In this document: piece after piece, positions 17,533 to 25,933 of the stretch
Position numbering within the stretch: position 1 is the stretch's first letter
Layout of the letters: each line of letters begins with the position of its first letter
Source of the DNA: Flavobacteriaceae bacterium
Lineage (GTDB): Bacteria > Bacteroidota > Bacteroidia > Flavobacteriales > Flavobacteriaceae
DNA: 64,000 nt
Direction of reading: 5' to 3'
Assembly (NCBI GenBank): GCA_947446635.1
Contig: CANFHF010000008.1
Location: forward strand, 1-64,000
Made by a program: the position numbers and the translations under genes
Notes under the pieces: model-generated
The model's input: the letters and a program-made list of their open reading frames with translations, nothing else
Database searches by the model: none
What the model was told of the DNA's origin: nothing

Positions 17533-18411
17533 ATGTTTATGGATTTGAAACAGGGAAAATGGTTTTACTTGGTTATACTTTCCTTGATTTGGGGAAGTTC
17601 CTTTATCCTAATAAAGAAAGGCTTAGTTGGGCTATCACCCATACAATTAGGCTCCTTGAGAATACTATTCGCTGCTATTTTCTTGTTGTTAATTGGCTTC
17701 AAAAGTTTGTCAAAAATCCCCCAATATCAATGGAAATATATTGCCATGACGGCAGTCTTAGGGACATTTATTCCGGCCTATCTTTTTGCAATTGCCGAAA
17801 CTCAAATCGACAGCTCAATAACGGCTATTCTTAATTCTTTAACACCTTTAAACACCTTGATTTTTGGAGCCATCGCCTTCGGATTGCAGTTTCGACGGAA
17901 TCAGATTTTTGGTGTCCTAATTGGCTTAATTGGAAGCGTCTTGTTGATTTTGAATGGGGCCATTCATCATCCAGAACAAAATTATTATTATGCTTTTTTG
18001 GTTATATTAGCTTCTATATGCTACGCTATCAATGTCCATTTAATCAAAAAACACCTTTCTGATTTACCTCCCTTGAGCATCAGCTCGGGAAACTTTCTTG
18101 TATTACTTTTACCAACTTTAATCATCTTGTATTTCTCCGGTTTTTCTCATAAAATCCAAATTCATGAAGTAAAACTATCGGTTCTGTTTGTCTTGATTCT
18201 TGGCGTAATCGGAACCGGAATTGCCAATATAATTTTCTTTAAATTAATTCAATTGTCTTCGCCTGTTTTTGCCACATCAGTAACTTATTTAATTCCAGTT
18301 GTGGCTTTTTCTTGGGGGCTGTTAGACAACGAAGTGTTGATGCCAATTCAGTTTTTTGGGGCTTTTATAATTTTGGCAGGGGTGTATTTGTCGGCAAAAA
18401 ATAGAGTGTGA
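17533..18411 (+). CDS. EamA-family DMT transporter
   Basis: The 292-residue polytopic inner-membrane protein has about ten hydrophobic helices in two EamA repeats. Motifs include the N-terminal ILSLIWGSSFILIKKGL and the second-repeat YLIPVVAFSWGLLDNEV. Drug/metabolite transporters of this type export amino acids or other small metabolites; the substrate cannot be assigned. A second possible ATG lies two codons inside (17539). Confidence 0.87.
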   Translation: MFMDLKQGKWFYLVILSLIWGSSFILIKKGLVGLSPIQLGSLRILFAAIFLLLIGFKSLSKIPQYQWKYIAMTAVLGTFIPAYLFAIAETQIDSSITAILNSLTPLNTLIFGAIAFGLQFRRNQIFGVLIGLIGSVLLILNGAIHHPEQNYYYAFLVILASICYAINVHLIKKHLSDLPPLSISSGNFLVLLLPTLIILYFSGFSHKIQIHEVKLSVLFVLILGVIGTGIANIIFFKLIQLSSPVFATSVTYLIPVVAFSWGLLDNEVLMPIQFFGAFIILAGVYLSAKNRV

Positions 18412-18460
18412 AGGCAGATTTCAGAATAAAATTGTATCTATTTAAGTAAAGTCTATTATA

Positions 18461-18496
18461 CAACAAGGGCTATACAATATAGCCCTTGTTGTTATT
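18461..18496. terminator. Long perfect hairpin between convergent genes
   Basis: A 14-bp perfect stem (CAACAAGGGCTATA with its complement) closes a 3-nt CAA loop and is followed on the plus strand by TTATT. It sits between the convergent DMT gene and the M16 operon and probably ends transcription from both sides; the U-tracts are weak. Confidence 0.75.
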
Positions 18497-18518
18497 AAGT
18501 TAGAGGATACTGAAGGTA

Positions 18519-19934
18519 TTATTTGTAATTTGGTTTTTCTACTGGATTGCCATATTTATCAAAAAAGAAGATCGGAATTTTTAAGGTTTCTAAACCCGCA
18601 ATTACATCCGCGCCTTTTCCCGCAATTACAATACGCGTATTATCTAATAGAAAATATTTATTGGCGGCAGTCATTACCTCTTCTGCCGTAACTACATTAA
18701 TGGCTTTAATGTAGTTTTCATAAAAATTTGCTGGAAGCCCTTCTGTTTGTATATTCAAAGCATATTGCGCCACTGCTTGGGGTTTTTCAACCTGCATTAC
18801 AAATCGACCTATATAACCTGCTTTTACATTTTTCAGCACTTCGTCACTCACTTTTTCGGTTCTTATTTTTTTAATTTCCTTGATAAACTCAACAACAGCA
18901 CTATCAGTAACTACATTTCTAACTGCCGATGCGGATTTTAGTTTAGATACATATTTACCAGAGCCAATAGCTGCACTTGCACCATAAGTCCAACCATGTT
19001 TTTCTCTTAAATTCATGTTTAAATAACTATTAAAGTCACCTCCAAGTATATTTGTAGCAATTATAGCTGGGAAAAAATCAGGATCGCTCATTTTTAAATT
19101 CACTGTATTTACTAATGAAATTTCTGATTGAACTGCATTAGGAACATCAACAAAATTGATTTGAGTGAAAGGCACATTTATAGGTGCTGCATACGTCAAT
19201 TTCGGAGTGCTACTTTTTTTCCATTTGCCAAATAATTTTTCGACGATGGGTTTGATGTTGGTGTATTTTATATCTCCAATAATAACCAAATAGGCGTTTT
19301 CGGGAACAAAATAATTGTTGTAATTAGCTTGAACATCAGCAAGTGTAACGTTTTTTAGTGTTTCTTCAGAAACATATTCTCCAGCGGGGTGATTTTTTCC
19401 GAAGGCAAGTGCATCTGTCACTCTGTTTGCAATCGAAGGAACACTTTTTTCTTCCGCTTTAAGATTTTCTGATAATTTGGCCTTTTCTTTATCGAATTCC
19501 ACTTGTGTGAAAATCGGATTCAAAGAGCCGTCAGCCATCAATTCTAATATTCGGTTGGCGTATTTCGACAGTGAACTGGCATACGCACCATGAGAACTAA
19601 AATCGATACTAGCCCCTAAAAAGTCGATTTCCTCGTTAAAAGCATCTTTGGGAATATTTTTAGATCCATTACCTAATAAGCTACTACATAAATCATCAGC
19701 TCCTTTTTTATTTCCTTCGGCAAAGGGAGCGTTATCTAAGGCTAGATTATAGGTTACTCTTGGTAATTTATGATTTTCTACAATCATAACTTTCAAACCG
19801 TTTGGCAATACAAAGGTTTGCGGTTTCTTGATATTGACAACTGGAGCATTTCCAGGTTTTGGCTGTGTGCGATCTTGTGCTTGCATAATTCCAGTTACTA
19901 ACAATATGAATAATAGGATACTTGATTTTTTCAT
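18519..19934 (-). CDS. M16-family peptidase-like protein lacking the zinc motif
   Basis: The 471-residue secreted or periplasmic protein has signal peptide MKKSSILLFILLVTGIMQAQ and two M16 domains (FVLPNGLKVMIVENHKLPRV at about residue 40; C-terminal domain with GGDFNSYLNMNLREKHGWTYG). The HxxEH zinc-binding motif expected after the first strand is replaced by an ADDLCSSLLGNGS segment, so it is probably the non-catalytic partner. The catalytic M16 gene lies 13 bp upstream in the same operon, and such pairs form heterodimers in known systems. Confidence 0.88.
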   Translation of the reverse strand: MKKSSILLFILLVTGIMQAQDRTQPKPGNAPVVNIKKPQTFVLPNGLKVMIVENHKLPRVTYNLALDNAPFAEGNKKGADDLCSSLLGNGSKNIPKDAFNEEIDFLGASIDFSSHGAYASSLSKYANRILELMADGSLNPIFTQVEFDKEKAKLSENLKAEEKSVPSIANRVTDALAFGKNHPAGEYVSEETLKNVTLADVQANYNNYFVPENAYLVIIGDIKYTNIKPIVEKLFGKWKKSSTPKLTYAAPINVPFTQINFVDVPNAVQSEISLVNTVNLKMSDPDFFPAIIATNILGGDFNSYLNMNLREKHGWTYGASAAIGSGKYVSKLKSASAVRNVVTDSAVVEFIKEIKKIRTEKVSDEVLKNVKAGYIGRFVMQVEKPQAVAQYALNIQTEGLPANFYENYIKAINVVTAEEVMTAANKYFLLDNTRIVIAGKGADVIAGLETLKIPIFFFDKYGNPVEKPNYK

Positions 19935-19947
19935 GATTTATAATGTC

Positions 19948-21273
19948 TTAGTTGTGAGCTTGTTCTTTAGAAGGAACATAATCTAAAATCAATCTTTGAT
20001 TTGGGTTTAGATATTTTTTAGCCACATCTCTAATTTCTTCTCGTGTAATGGAGTGAAAAATTCCAATCTCGGTATTTATTAAATTTATATCTCCATACAA
20101 CATATGGAATTTGGCTAGATTTTCGGCAATTCCCTCCACTTTTGAATTTGCATTAACAAATTGATTGTCAAAGGTATTTTGAAGTTTTTGATAATCTTTC
20201 TCTGAAATCAAATCGGTTTGGATTTTTACAATTTCCTCGTCAATTTCTTTTAATAAATCGGCAGATTTAAAAGTTCCCATTGGCAAACCATATATAATGT
20301 ACATTCCATAATCTTCTTGGCTAAAGCCAACAGCACCTATTTGCAATGCCATTTTTTTCTCATCCACAATTTTTTTATACAATTTAGAACTTTTCCCATC
20401 ACTTAAATAAGAAGAAATTAAATCTAAAACTCTGGCATCTCTAGTTTTCATGGAAGGCGTTCTGTAGGAAGCTACCAACATTGGAATTTGGATATTAGAA
20501 TCTTCGTAAGTTGCATTTATAGTTTGCGTAATTGGCTCTTCTAAGAAGGTTTTTTTAATAACTGACTCCCCTTTTTTAATAGGTCCAAAATACTTTTGAA
20601 TCCATTCTTTGGCTTGTTTATTTTCGAAATCCCCAGCAACAACTAAAACAGCATTGTTTGGTGTGTAGTATTTTTTGTTAAATGCTTGAAATTCTTCTAA
20701 AGTGGCAGCATCTAAATCTTTCATAGACCCAATGGTTGACCAGCGATAGGGATGGTTTTTAAACATATTTTCTTTTACAACTGGAAGGATATTTCCATAA
20801 GGGCGATTGTCGAAATTGGTTCGTTTTTCTTCTTTAACCACTTCGTTTTGGGTGTCAACACCTATTTTGTTAATTACAGGGTGCATCATTCTTTCGGATT
20901 CCATCCAAAGTCCTAATTCGAGGTTGTTCGAAGGGAATACTTCATAATAATAGGTTCGGTCATCTGAAGTGTTGGCATTATTGACCCCTCCGTTAGAAGT
21001 TACGATTTTAAACCATTCGCCACGTTTTATGTTTTCAGTTCCTTCAAACAGTAAATGTTCAAAAAAGTGTGCAAAACCAGTTCTATCAGGGGATTCATCT
21101 TTGGAACCCACATGATACATTACCGAAGTTACCACCACTGGTGCCGAAGGATCGTTATGCAAAATAACATGCAATCCGTTATCTAAATCGTATTCTTCAA
21201 AATCCACTTTCTGAGCAGAAACAACTCCTCCCAGTAAAAGCACAGCACTTAATATCATTATTGATTTTTTCAT
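19948..21273 (-). CDS. M16-family zinc metallopeptidase
   Basis: The 441-residue peptidase has signal peptide MKKSIMILSAVLLLGGVVSA and the inverted zinc motif HFFEH at residues 69-73 (HFFEHLLFEGTEN), with a downstream EVVKEEKR segment supplying further acidic residues. It is the catalytic partner of the motif-less M16 protein encoded 13 bp downstream. ATG at 21273 is chosen because the signal peptide starts there; the upstream open codons are unlike any leader. Its substrates are unknown; periplasmic peptide clearance is the usual role. Confidence 0.92.
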   Translation of the reverse strand: MKKSIMILSAVLLLGGVVSAQKVDFEEYDLDNGLHVILHNDPSAPVVVTSVMYHVGSKDESPDRTGFAHFFEHLLFEGTENIKRGEWFKIVTSNGGVNNANTSDDRTYYYEVFPSNNLELGLWMESERMMHPVINKIGVDTQNEVVKEEKRTNFDNRPYGNILPVVKENMFKNHPYRWSTIGSMKDLDAATLEEFQAFNKKYYTPNNAVLVVAGDFENKQAKEWIQKYFGPIKKGESVIKKTFLEEPITQTINATYEDSNIQIPMLVASYRTPSMKTRDARVLDLISSYLSDGKSSKLYKKIVDEKKMALQIGAVGFSQEDYGMYIIYGLPMGTFKSADLLKEIDEEIVKIQTDLISEKDYQKLQNTFDNQFVNANSKVEGIAENLAKFHMLYGDINLINTEIGIFHSITREEIRDVAKKYLNPNQRLILDYVPSKEQAHN

Positions 21274-21330
21274 AAGGATTAACAAATTTTTAGTCACAAT
21301 TGACAATAAAAACAAAAATTATTGGCACAT

Positions 21331-21338
21331 CAAAAATA
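21331..21338 (-). promoter_or_regulatory. Predicted -7 box of the M16 operon
   Basis: TATTTTTG on the minus strand, 57 nt upstream of the first M16 ATG; no -33 element seen. Confidence 0.35.
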
Positions 21339-21470
21339 CCATTTTTTAGCCGTGAATAGAAATTCTGATTGATTTTGGTAAAAAGTTTAACAATTTCGAC
21401 AAACAAAACGCCTGTAAACGATTGAAAACAGTGAATAATCATAAATCAATTATTTTTTTGAAACAACTAA

Positions 21471-21500
21471 TTGCAGGATAAATATTTAATTGTATATTTG
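21471..21500 (+). promoter_or_regulatory. Predicted promoter of rplU-rpmA
   Basis: TTG, a 19-bp gap, then TATATTTG, followed by a 30-nt leader to the rplU ATG. This is a good match to the Bacteroidota housekeeping promoter. Confidence 0.65.
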
Positions 21501-21530
21501 CAACCTTAAAAATTTATAAAACAATTTGTT

Positions 21531-21956
21531 ATGTATGCAATCGTAGAGATAGCAGGGCAACAGTTTAAAGTTAGCAAAGACCTAAAGGTTTACGTTCACC
21601 GTTTGACAAATGAAGAAGGAACTAAAGTTTCTTTCGACAAAGTTTATTTGTTAGACGACAACGGTACAATCACGATAGGCGCCCCCGCTATAGAAGGTGC
21701 TTCAGTAGAAGCCAAAGTGTTACAACACTTAAAAGGAGATAAAGTTATCGTTTTCAAAAAGAAAAGAAGAAAAGGATACAAAAAGAGAAACGGTCACCGT
21801 CAGTATCTTACTCAAATTGTAATCGAAGGTATTACAGCATCAGGGGCTAAAAAAGTAGCCGCCAAGAAAGAAGCTGTTGAAGTTGCAACCGAAGAAGTTG
21901 AAGCTCCAAAAGTAAAAAAAGCTCCAAAGGCTAAAAAAGAAGATACACAAGAATAA
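21531..21956 (+). CDS. rplU: Ribosomal protein bL21 with C-terminal extension
   Basis: This large-subunit protein has 141 residues. The first ~100 are standard bL21 (MYAIVEIAGQQFKVSKDLKV, FKKKRRKGYKKRNGHRQ). A tail of about 38 residues, alternating Lys/Ala and Glu/Val, extends beyond the usual ~103-residue protein. The tail resembles the low-complexity tail of uS2 in this window. rpmA follows 23 bp downstream, the conserved order. Confidence 0.96.
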   Translation: MYAIVEIAGQQFKVSKDLKVYVHRLTNEEGTKVSFDKVYLLDDNGTITIGAPAIEGASVEAKVLQHLKGDKVIVFKKKRRKGYKKRNGHRQYLTQIVIEGITASGAKKVAAKKEAVEVATEEVEAPKVKKAPKAKKEDTQE

Positions 21957-21979
21957 TAACAACATAAAACTAATACGTC

Positions 21980-22246
21980 ATGGCTCACAAGAAAGGTGTC
22001 GGTAGTTCCAAGAATGGTAGAGAATCAGAATCAAAACGTTTAGGCGTTAAGATTTTTGGTGGTCAAGCTGCAATTGCTGGGAACATCATCGTAAGACAAA
22101 GAGGTTCAAAACATAATCCAGGTGCAAATGTTTACATCAGTAAAGATCACACCCTACACGCAAGAGTAGATGGAGTTGTTTTCTTCCAAAAGAAAAGAGA
22201 TAATAAATCATACGTTTCAATCCTTCCATTCGAAGTTGAAGCATAA
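21980..22246 (+). CDS. rpmA: Ribosomal protein bL27
   Basis: This large-subunit protein lies near the peptidyl-transferase centre. It has 88 residues starting [20 protein letters not shown], with [15 protein letters not shown] typical of the family. The N-terminus begins directly with AHKKG, so no processed extension as in Firmicutes is present. It is followed by a strong terminator. Confidence 0.97.
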   Translation: MAHKKGVGSSKNGRESESKRLGVKIFGGQAAIAGNIIVRQRGSKHNPGANVYISKDHTLHARVDGVVFFQKKRDNKSYVSILPFEVEA

Positions 22247-22267
22247 TTGATTTTGTCAATTTATTAG

Positions 22268-22299
22268 AAAACCCCGTTTCGTTAGAAACGGGGTTTTTT
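22268..22299 (+). terminator. Intrinsic terminator after rpmA
   Basis: The stem AAAACCCCGTTTC/GAAACGGGGTTTT is perfect over 13 bp with a GTTA loop and a T-run. Confidence 0.93.
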
Positions 22300-22328
22300 G
22301 TGTCCTATTCCAAGCCTATCCTTAAGAG

Positions 22329-22347
22329 GAAGAAGCAATCGCAATGA
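22329..22347 (+). repeat. Fragment of dispersed element between rpmA and ahcY
   Basis: GAAGAAGCAATCGCAATGAC resembles the reverse arm of the hairpin element before thyA. The remainder of the gap (to 22456) holds the ahcY terminator and short AATCTGAAATC-type units. Confidence 0.4.
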
Positions 22348-22364
22348 CTAAATTAGGGTACGCC

Positions 22365-22396
22365 AAAAAAAAACCTCGTATTGCTACAAGGGTTTT
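22365..22396 (-). terminator. Probable terminator of ahcY
   Basis: On the minus strand, AAAACCCTTGT pairs with ACGAGGTTTT (one G-U pair, one mismatch) and is followed by a run of nine Ts, about 62 nt after the ahcY stop. Confidence 0.65.
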
Positions 22397-22457
22397 AAAT
22401 CTGAAATCAAAAATCGCTAATCCGCACCCGAGCCTAAAAGGCGAAGCAATCTAAAAT

Positions 22458-23774
22458 CTAGTATCTGTAATACTCTGGTTTGAATGGTCCTTCAACGGGA
22501 ACACCAATATAATCTGCTTGATCAACACGCAAAGTTTCTAATTCAACACCTAATTTAGCTAAGTGTAACATAGCTACTTTTTCGTCCAAATGTTTTGGTA
22601 ACATATAAACTTCATTGTTGTAAGCCGCGCTGTTTTTCCACAATTCGATTTGAGCTAAAGTTTGGTTGGTGAATGAGTTACTCATTACAAAACTTGGGTG
22701 ACCTGTAGCACAACCAAGATTTACCAAACGTCCTTCGGCTAAAATAAGAATGTCATTTCCAGCGATAGTATATTTGTCCACTTGTGGTTTGATTTCCACT
22801 TTTGAAGCACCGTGGTTTCCGTTCAACCAAGCCATGTCAATTTCGTTATCAAAATGTCCAATGTTACAAACGATAGTTTTGTCTTTCATTTTTTCGAAAT
22901 GAGAACCCAAAACAATATCTTTATTTCCAGTTGTAGTGATGATAATATCTGCAGTAGCAATTACTGTGTCTAATTTTTTTACTTCAAAACCATCCATTGC
23001 CGCTTGAAGCGCACAAATTGGGTCAATTTCTGTAACCGTAACAATAGAACCAGCACCTCTAAAAGAAGCTGCCGTTCCTTTTCCAACATCACCATATCCA
23101 CAAACGATTACTCTTTTTGCAGCAAGCATCACATCAGTTGCACGACGAACCGCATCAACTGCAGATTCTTTACAACCATATTTGTTGTCAAATTTCGATT
23201 TTGTAACCGAGTCATTCACGTTAATTGCTGGCATTGGCAACGTTCCAGCTTTTACTCTTTCGTATAATCTGTGAACTCCAGTTGTAGTTTCCTCAGACAA
23301 TCCTTTGATTCCAGCAACCAATTCTGGGAAACGGTCAATAACCATATTCGTTAAATCTCCACCATCATCCAAAATCATATTCAATGGTTTTCTGTCTTCT
23401 CCAAAGAACAAAGTTTGTTCGATACACCAGTCAAAATCTGGTTCGTTCAACCCTTTCCAAGCATAAACTTGAATTCCCGCAGCCGCAATCGCAGCCGCAG
23501 CCTGATCTTGAGTGGAGAAAATATTACAAGAACTCCAAGTAACTTCCGCGCCCAAAGCAATTAAGGTTTCAATTAAAACCGCAGTTTGTATTGTCATGTG
23601 CAAACATCCTGCAATACGAGCACCAGCAAGAGGTTGTTCGTTTTTGTATTCCGCACGAAGCGCCATTAAACCTGGCATTTCAGCTTCAGCTAATTCAATT
23701 TCTTTTCTTCCCCAAGCCGCTAGAGAAATGTCTTTTACTTTGAAAGCCACATAAGGCATAGTTGTAGTACTCAT
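22458..23774 (-). CDS. ahcY: Adenosylhomocysteinase
   Basis: The NAD-dependent enzyme splits S-adenosylhomocysteine into adenosine and homocysteine, keeping methylation reactions running. The 438 residues carry [37 protein letters not shown], the NAD-binding loop [18 protein letters not shown] and the C-terminal PFKPEYYRY. It supports the several SAM methyltransferases in the window (MenG, TrmH family). It is transcribed alone, with its own -7 box and terminator. Confidence 0.97.
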   Translation of the reverse strand: MSTTTMPYVAFKVKDISLAAWGRKEIELAEAEMPGLMALRAEYKNEQPLAGARIAGCLHMTIQTAVLIETLIALGAEVTWSSCNIFSTQDQAAAAIAAAGIQVYAWKGLNEPDFDWCIEQTLFFGEDRKPLNMILDDGGDLTNMVIDRFPELVAGIKGLSEETTTGVHRLYERVKAGTLPMPAINVNDSVTKSKFDNKYGCKESAVDAVRRATDVMLAAKRVIVCGYGDVGKGTAASFRGAGSIVTVTEIDPICALQAAMDGFEVKKLDTVIATADIIITTTGNKDIVLGSHFEKMKDKTIVCNIGHFDNEIDMAWLNGNHGASKVEIKPQVDKYTIAGNDILILAEGRLVNLGCATGHPSFVMSNSFTNQTLAQIELWKNSAAYNNEVYMLPKHLDEKVAMLHLAKLGVELETLRVDQADYIGVPVEGPFKPEYYRY

Positions 23775-23806
23775 TTATAGTATATTTGTAATTATAAAAT
23801 TCGGTG

Positions 23807-23814
23807 CAAATTTA
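23807..23814 (-). promoter_or_regulatory. Predicted -7 box of ahcY
   Basis: TAAATTTG followed by C on the minus strand, 32 nt upstream of the ATG. Confidence 0.45.
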
Positions 23815-23900
23815 CGTAATAAGTTATTATTTAAAAAGCAATCAGCAACTTTTATGAGTTGTTTAATACTATAAACTTCTGAAAAGCAGAAAAATACCTA

Positions 23901-24536
23901 ATGCCACTATTTAAAAGTATTTATATTGACCCTTCATCACAAATTATGGTTTGGGATATTACCGAATCTTTCGAAGAACTATTCGGGCAAATACAATTAA
24001 ACAAAAAAAGTCTAGAACGATTAAACGGGATGAAATCGCAATTGCACCAACGCGCTTTTTTAAGTGTTCGCAAATTGTTACAAGAAATGGGTTATAATGA
24101 TTTCGATTTGTTTTACGATGAAACGGGGAAGCCACATCTCAAAGACGGAAAGCACATTTCCATATCGCATTCTCACGAATTTTCGACAATTATTATTAGC
24201 ACCCAAAAAGCGGGTATCGACATCGAAATGCAAAGAAATAAAATACTCCGAATCGCAGATAAATTTGTAAATAATCAAGAATTGCAACGCTTAAAAAGTT
24301 TTGATAATCAAGACTTCATCAAGAAATTGACTGTGAAATGGGGGGCAAAAGAAGCGATTTTTAAAATTCGAAACGAAAAAGGAATCAGTTTCAAAGACCA
24401 TATTTGGGTAAATTCATTTGAAATTCGAGACCAAAAAACAACCGCAATTCTTGAAATGGAAAACGTAAAACAAAAATTCTCCATACATTTCGAAGAATTC
24501 GAAAACTTTACTTTAGTTTATGCTTTCGAAAATTAA
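23901..24536 (+). CDS. 4'-phosphopantetheinyl transferase superfamily protein
   Basis: The enzyme transfers phosphopantetheine from CoA to a carrier protein. The 211 residues have the Sfp-type two-lobed layout: ISISHSHEFS near residue 86, the Mg-binding GIDIE at 105-109, and WGAKEAIFK at 147-155. The length favours the Sfp/EntD class over the short AcpS. No carrier-protein or polyketide gene is adjacent, so the carrier (possibly the fatty-acid ACP) cannot be named. It heads a run of same-strand genes ending at the ArfB-like gene. Confidence 0.92.
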   Translation: MPLFKSIYIDPSSQIMVWDITESFEELFGQIQLNKKSLERLNGMKSQLHQRAFLSVRKLLQEMGYNDFDLFYDETGKPHLKDGKHISISHSHEFSTIIISTQKAGIDIEMQRNKILRIADKFVNNQELQRLKSFDNQDFIKKLTVKWGAKEAIFKIRNEKGISFKDHIWVNSFEIRDQKTTAILEMENVKQKFSIHFEEFENFTLVYAFEN

Positions 24537-24574
24537 AAAAATCTGCGTAAACCTGTTATATCCGTTTCCCAAAA

Positions 24575-25291
24575 ATGACAAACATCTATAACAATATTCT
24601 AAAATCAAAAGGCAATAACGAAAAGCTACTCGCCATTCTACTCGATCCCGACAAAATCGATTTGAATAGTACGGAAGTATTAATCCAAAAAATAATCCAA
24701 TCGCCGGCGACCCATATTTTTATCGGCGGAAGCCTCGTTGAAAACAATATTCTAGACGAATTGATTTTAAAGATTAAACAAAAATGCGCCTTGCCTATTG
24801 TTCTTTTTCCCGGAAATCCATCCCAAATTTCAAACAAAGCTGATGCTATTTTGTTCCTATCTTTAATCTCAGGCAGAAACCCGGATTTCCTGATTGAACA
24901 CCAAGTTAAAGCAGCCCCCATTTTAAAACAAACCCAACTCGAAATTATCTCCACAGGGTATATTCTTATCGAAAGCGGAGCAGAAACTGCCGTGGAACGC
25001 GTGAGTAAAACACCACCTTTGAACAGAAACAATCCCGATTTGGTATTGGCAACCGCACAAGCTGGAGAAATGTTGGGCAACAAACTCATTTATCTCGAAG
25101 CTGGAAGTGGCGCAAAACAATTCGTTCCATTAGAAATGATTAGTAAAATTTCCCAAAATATCAAGATCCCATTAATAGTTGGTGGTGGAATTGTAGATTT
25201 GCAAGGAATTCAAAAAGCCTACGATTCAGGCGCTGATTTAGTGGTTATTGGAACTGCTTTTGAAAAAGATGTTGATTTTTTCAATAAATAA
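24575..25291 (+). CDS. Geranylgeranylglyceryl phosphate synthase family protein (GGGPS/PcrB)
   Basis: This TIM-barrel prenyltransferase has 238 residues. It shows LLDPDKID, FIGGSLVENN, FPGNPSQIS, STGYILIESG, YLEAGSGA, VGGGI and VIGTAFE, the phosphate- and prenyl-binding loops of the family. Archaeal members make the first ether bond of archaeal lipids, and Bacteroidota group II members make GGGP in vitro. What the product is used for in Flavobacterium is not settled. It lies 5 bp before the pnuC-type gene. Confidence 0.92.
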   Translation: MTNIYNNILKSKGNNEKLLAILLDPDKIDLNSTEVLIQKIIQSPATHIFIGGSLVENNILDELILKIKQKCALPIVLFPGNPSQISNKADAILFLSLISGRNPDFLIEHQVKAAPILKQTQLEIISTGYILIESGAETAVERVSKTPPLNRNNPDLVLATAQAGEMLGNKLIYLEAGSGAKQFVPLEMISKISQNIKIPLIVGGGIVDLQGIQKAYDSGADLVVIGTAFEKDVDFFNK

Positions 25292-25296
25292 AAAAT

Positions 25297-25911
25297 ATGA
25301 TAGAGTTTTTTATTAGTCCTTATAAAGACACCTCAACTACACAAATTATTTTAGAATTCATTGCTTTTGTGTTTGGAATTTTGAGTGTTTGGTTAGCCAA
25401 AAAAGAAAATATTTGGGTGTATCCTACAGGATTGATTGCCACAATAATAACAACTTATTTGCTTTATATTGCAGGTTATTTAGGCGACATGATGATTAAT
25501 GGATATTTTACCCTAATGAGTATTTATGGTTGGTACAAATGGACTGAAAAAGCAAATAACACAGATACTCTTTTAATTACAAGAACTAATAACAGAGAAA
25601 AAGCTATAGGCATTGGATTGTTTTTCATTACAATTTTTGTAGTTTTCGGCATCTATAATTTCTTTGACTACGAGATACGGAAAGATAATTATATTGATAT
25701 TTTTGCATCCGGAATATTCTTTACAGGAATGTGGTTTATGGCCTTAAAAAAACTTGAAAATTGGACACTTTGGATATTTGGAGATTTAATTGTAATCCCA
25801 TTATATGCCTATCGTGGACTAGGAATGTTATCTTTGCAGTATTTAATTTTTACAATTATAGCTATTTCAGCTTATTTAGAATGGAAGAAAATCTTAAAAA
25901 AGACCTATTAA
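25297..25911 (+). CDS. pnuC: PnuC-family vitamin transporter
   Basis: The 204-residue inner-membrane protein has about seven helices. Segments WVYPTGLIATIITTYLLY, YLGDMMINGYFTLMSIYGWYKW and WMALKKLENWTLWIFGDL match PnuC. PnuC carries nicotinamide riboside, while a Bacteroidota subgroup (PnuT) carries thiamin. A TPP riboswitch and a TonB-dependent receptor lie 2.1 kb downstream, which makes thiamin a reasonable alternative, but DUF4301 and ArfB-like genes intervene and no NadR-like or thiamin kinase gene is adjacent. Confidence 0.85.
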   Translation: MIEFFISPYKDTSTTQIILEFIAFVFGILSVWLAKKENIWVYPTGLIATIITTYLLYIAGYLGDMMINGYFTLMSIYGWYKWTEKANNTDTLLITRTNNREKAIGIGLFFITIFVVFGIYNFFDYEIRKDNYIDIFASGIFFTGMWFMALKKLENWTLWIFGDLIVIPLYAYRGLGMLSLQYLIFTIIAISAYLEWKKILKKTY

Positions 25912-25933
25912 CTACTAAGAACAAACTTTTTTC

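Noticed and set aside
18519..19934. Second M16 gene as a pseudogene
   Set aside because: It lacks HxxEH but has an intact frame, signal peptide and both domains; paired non-catalytic subunits are normal in this family.
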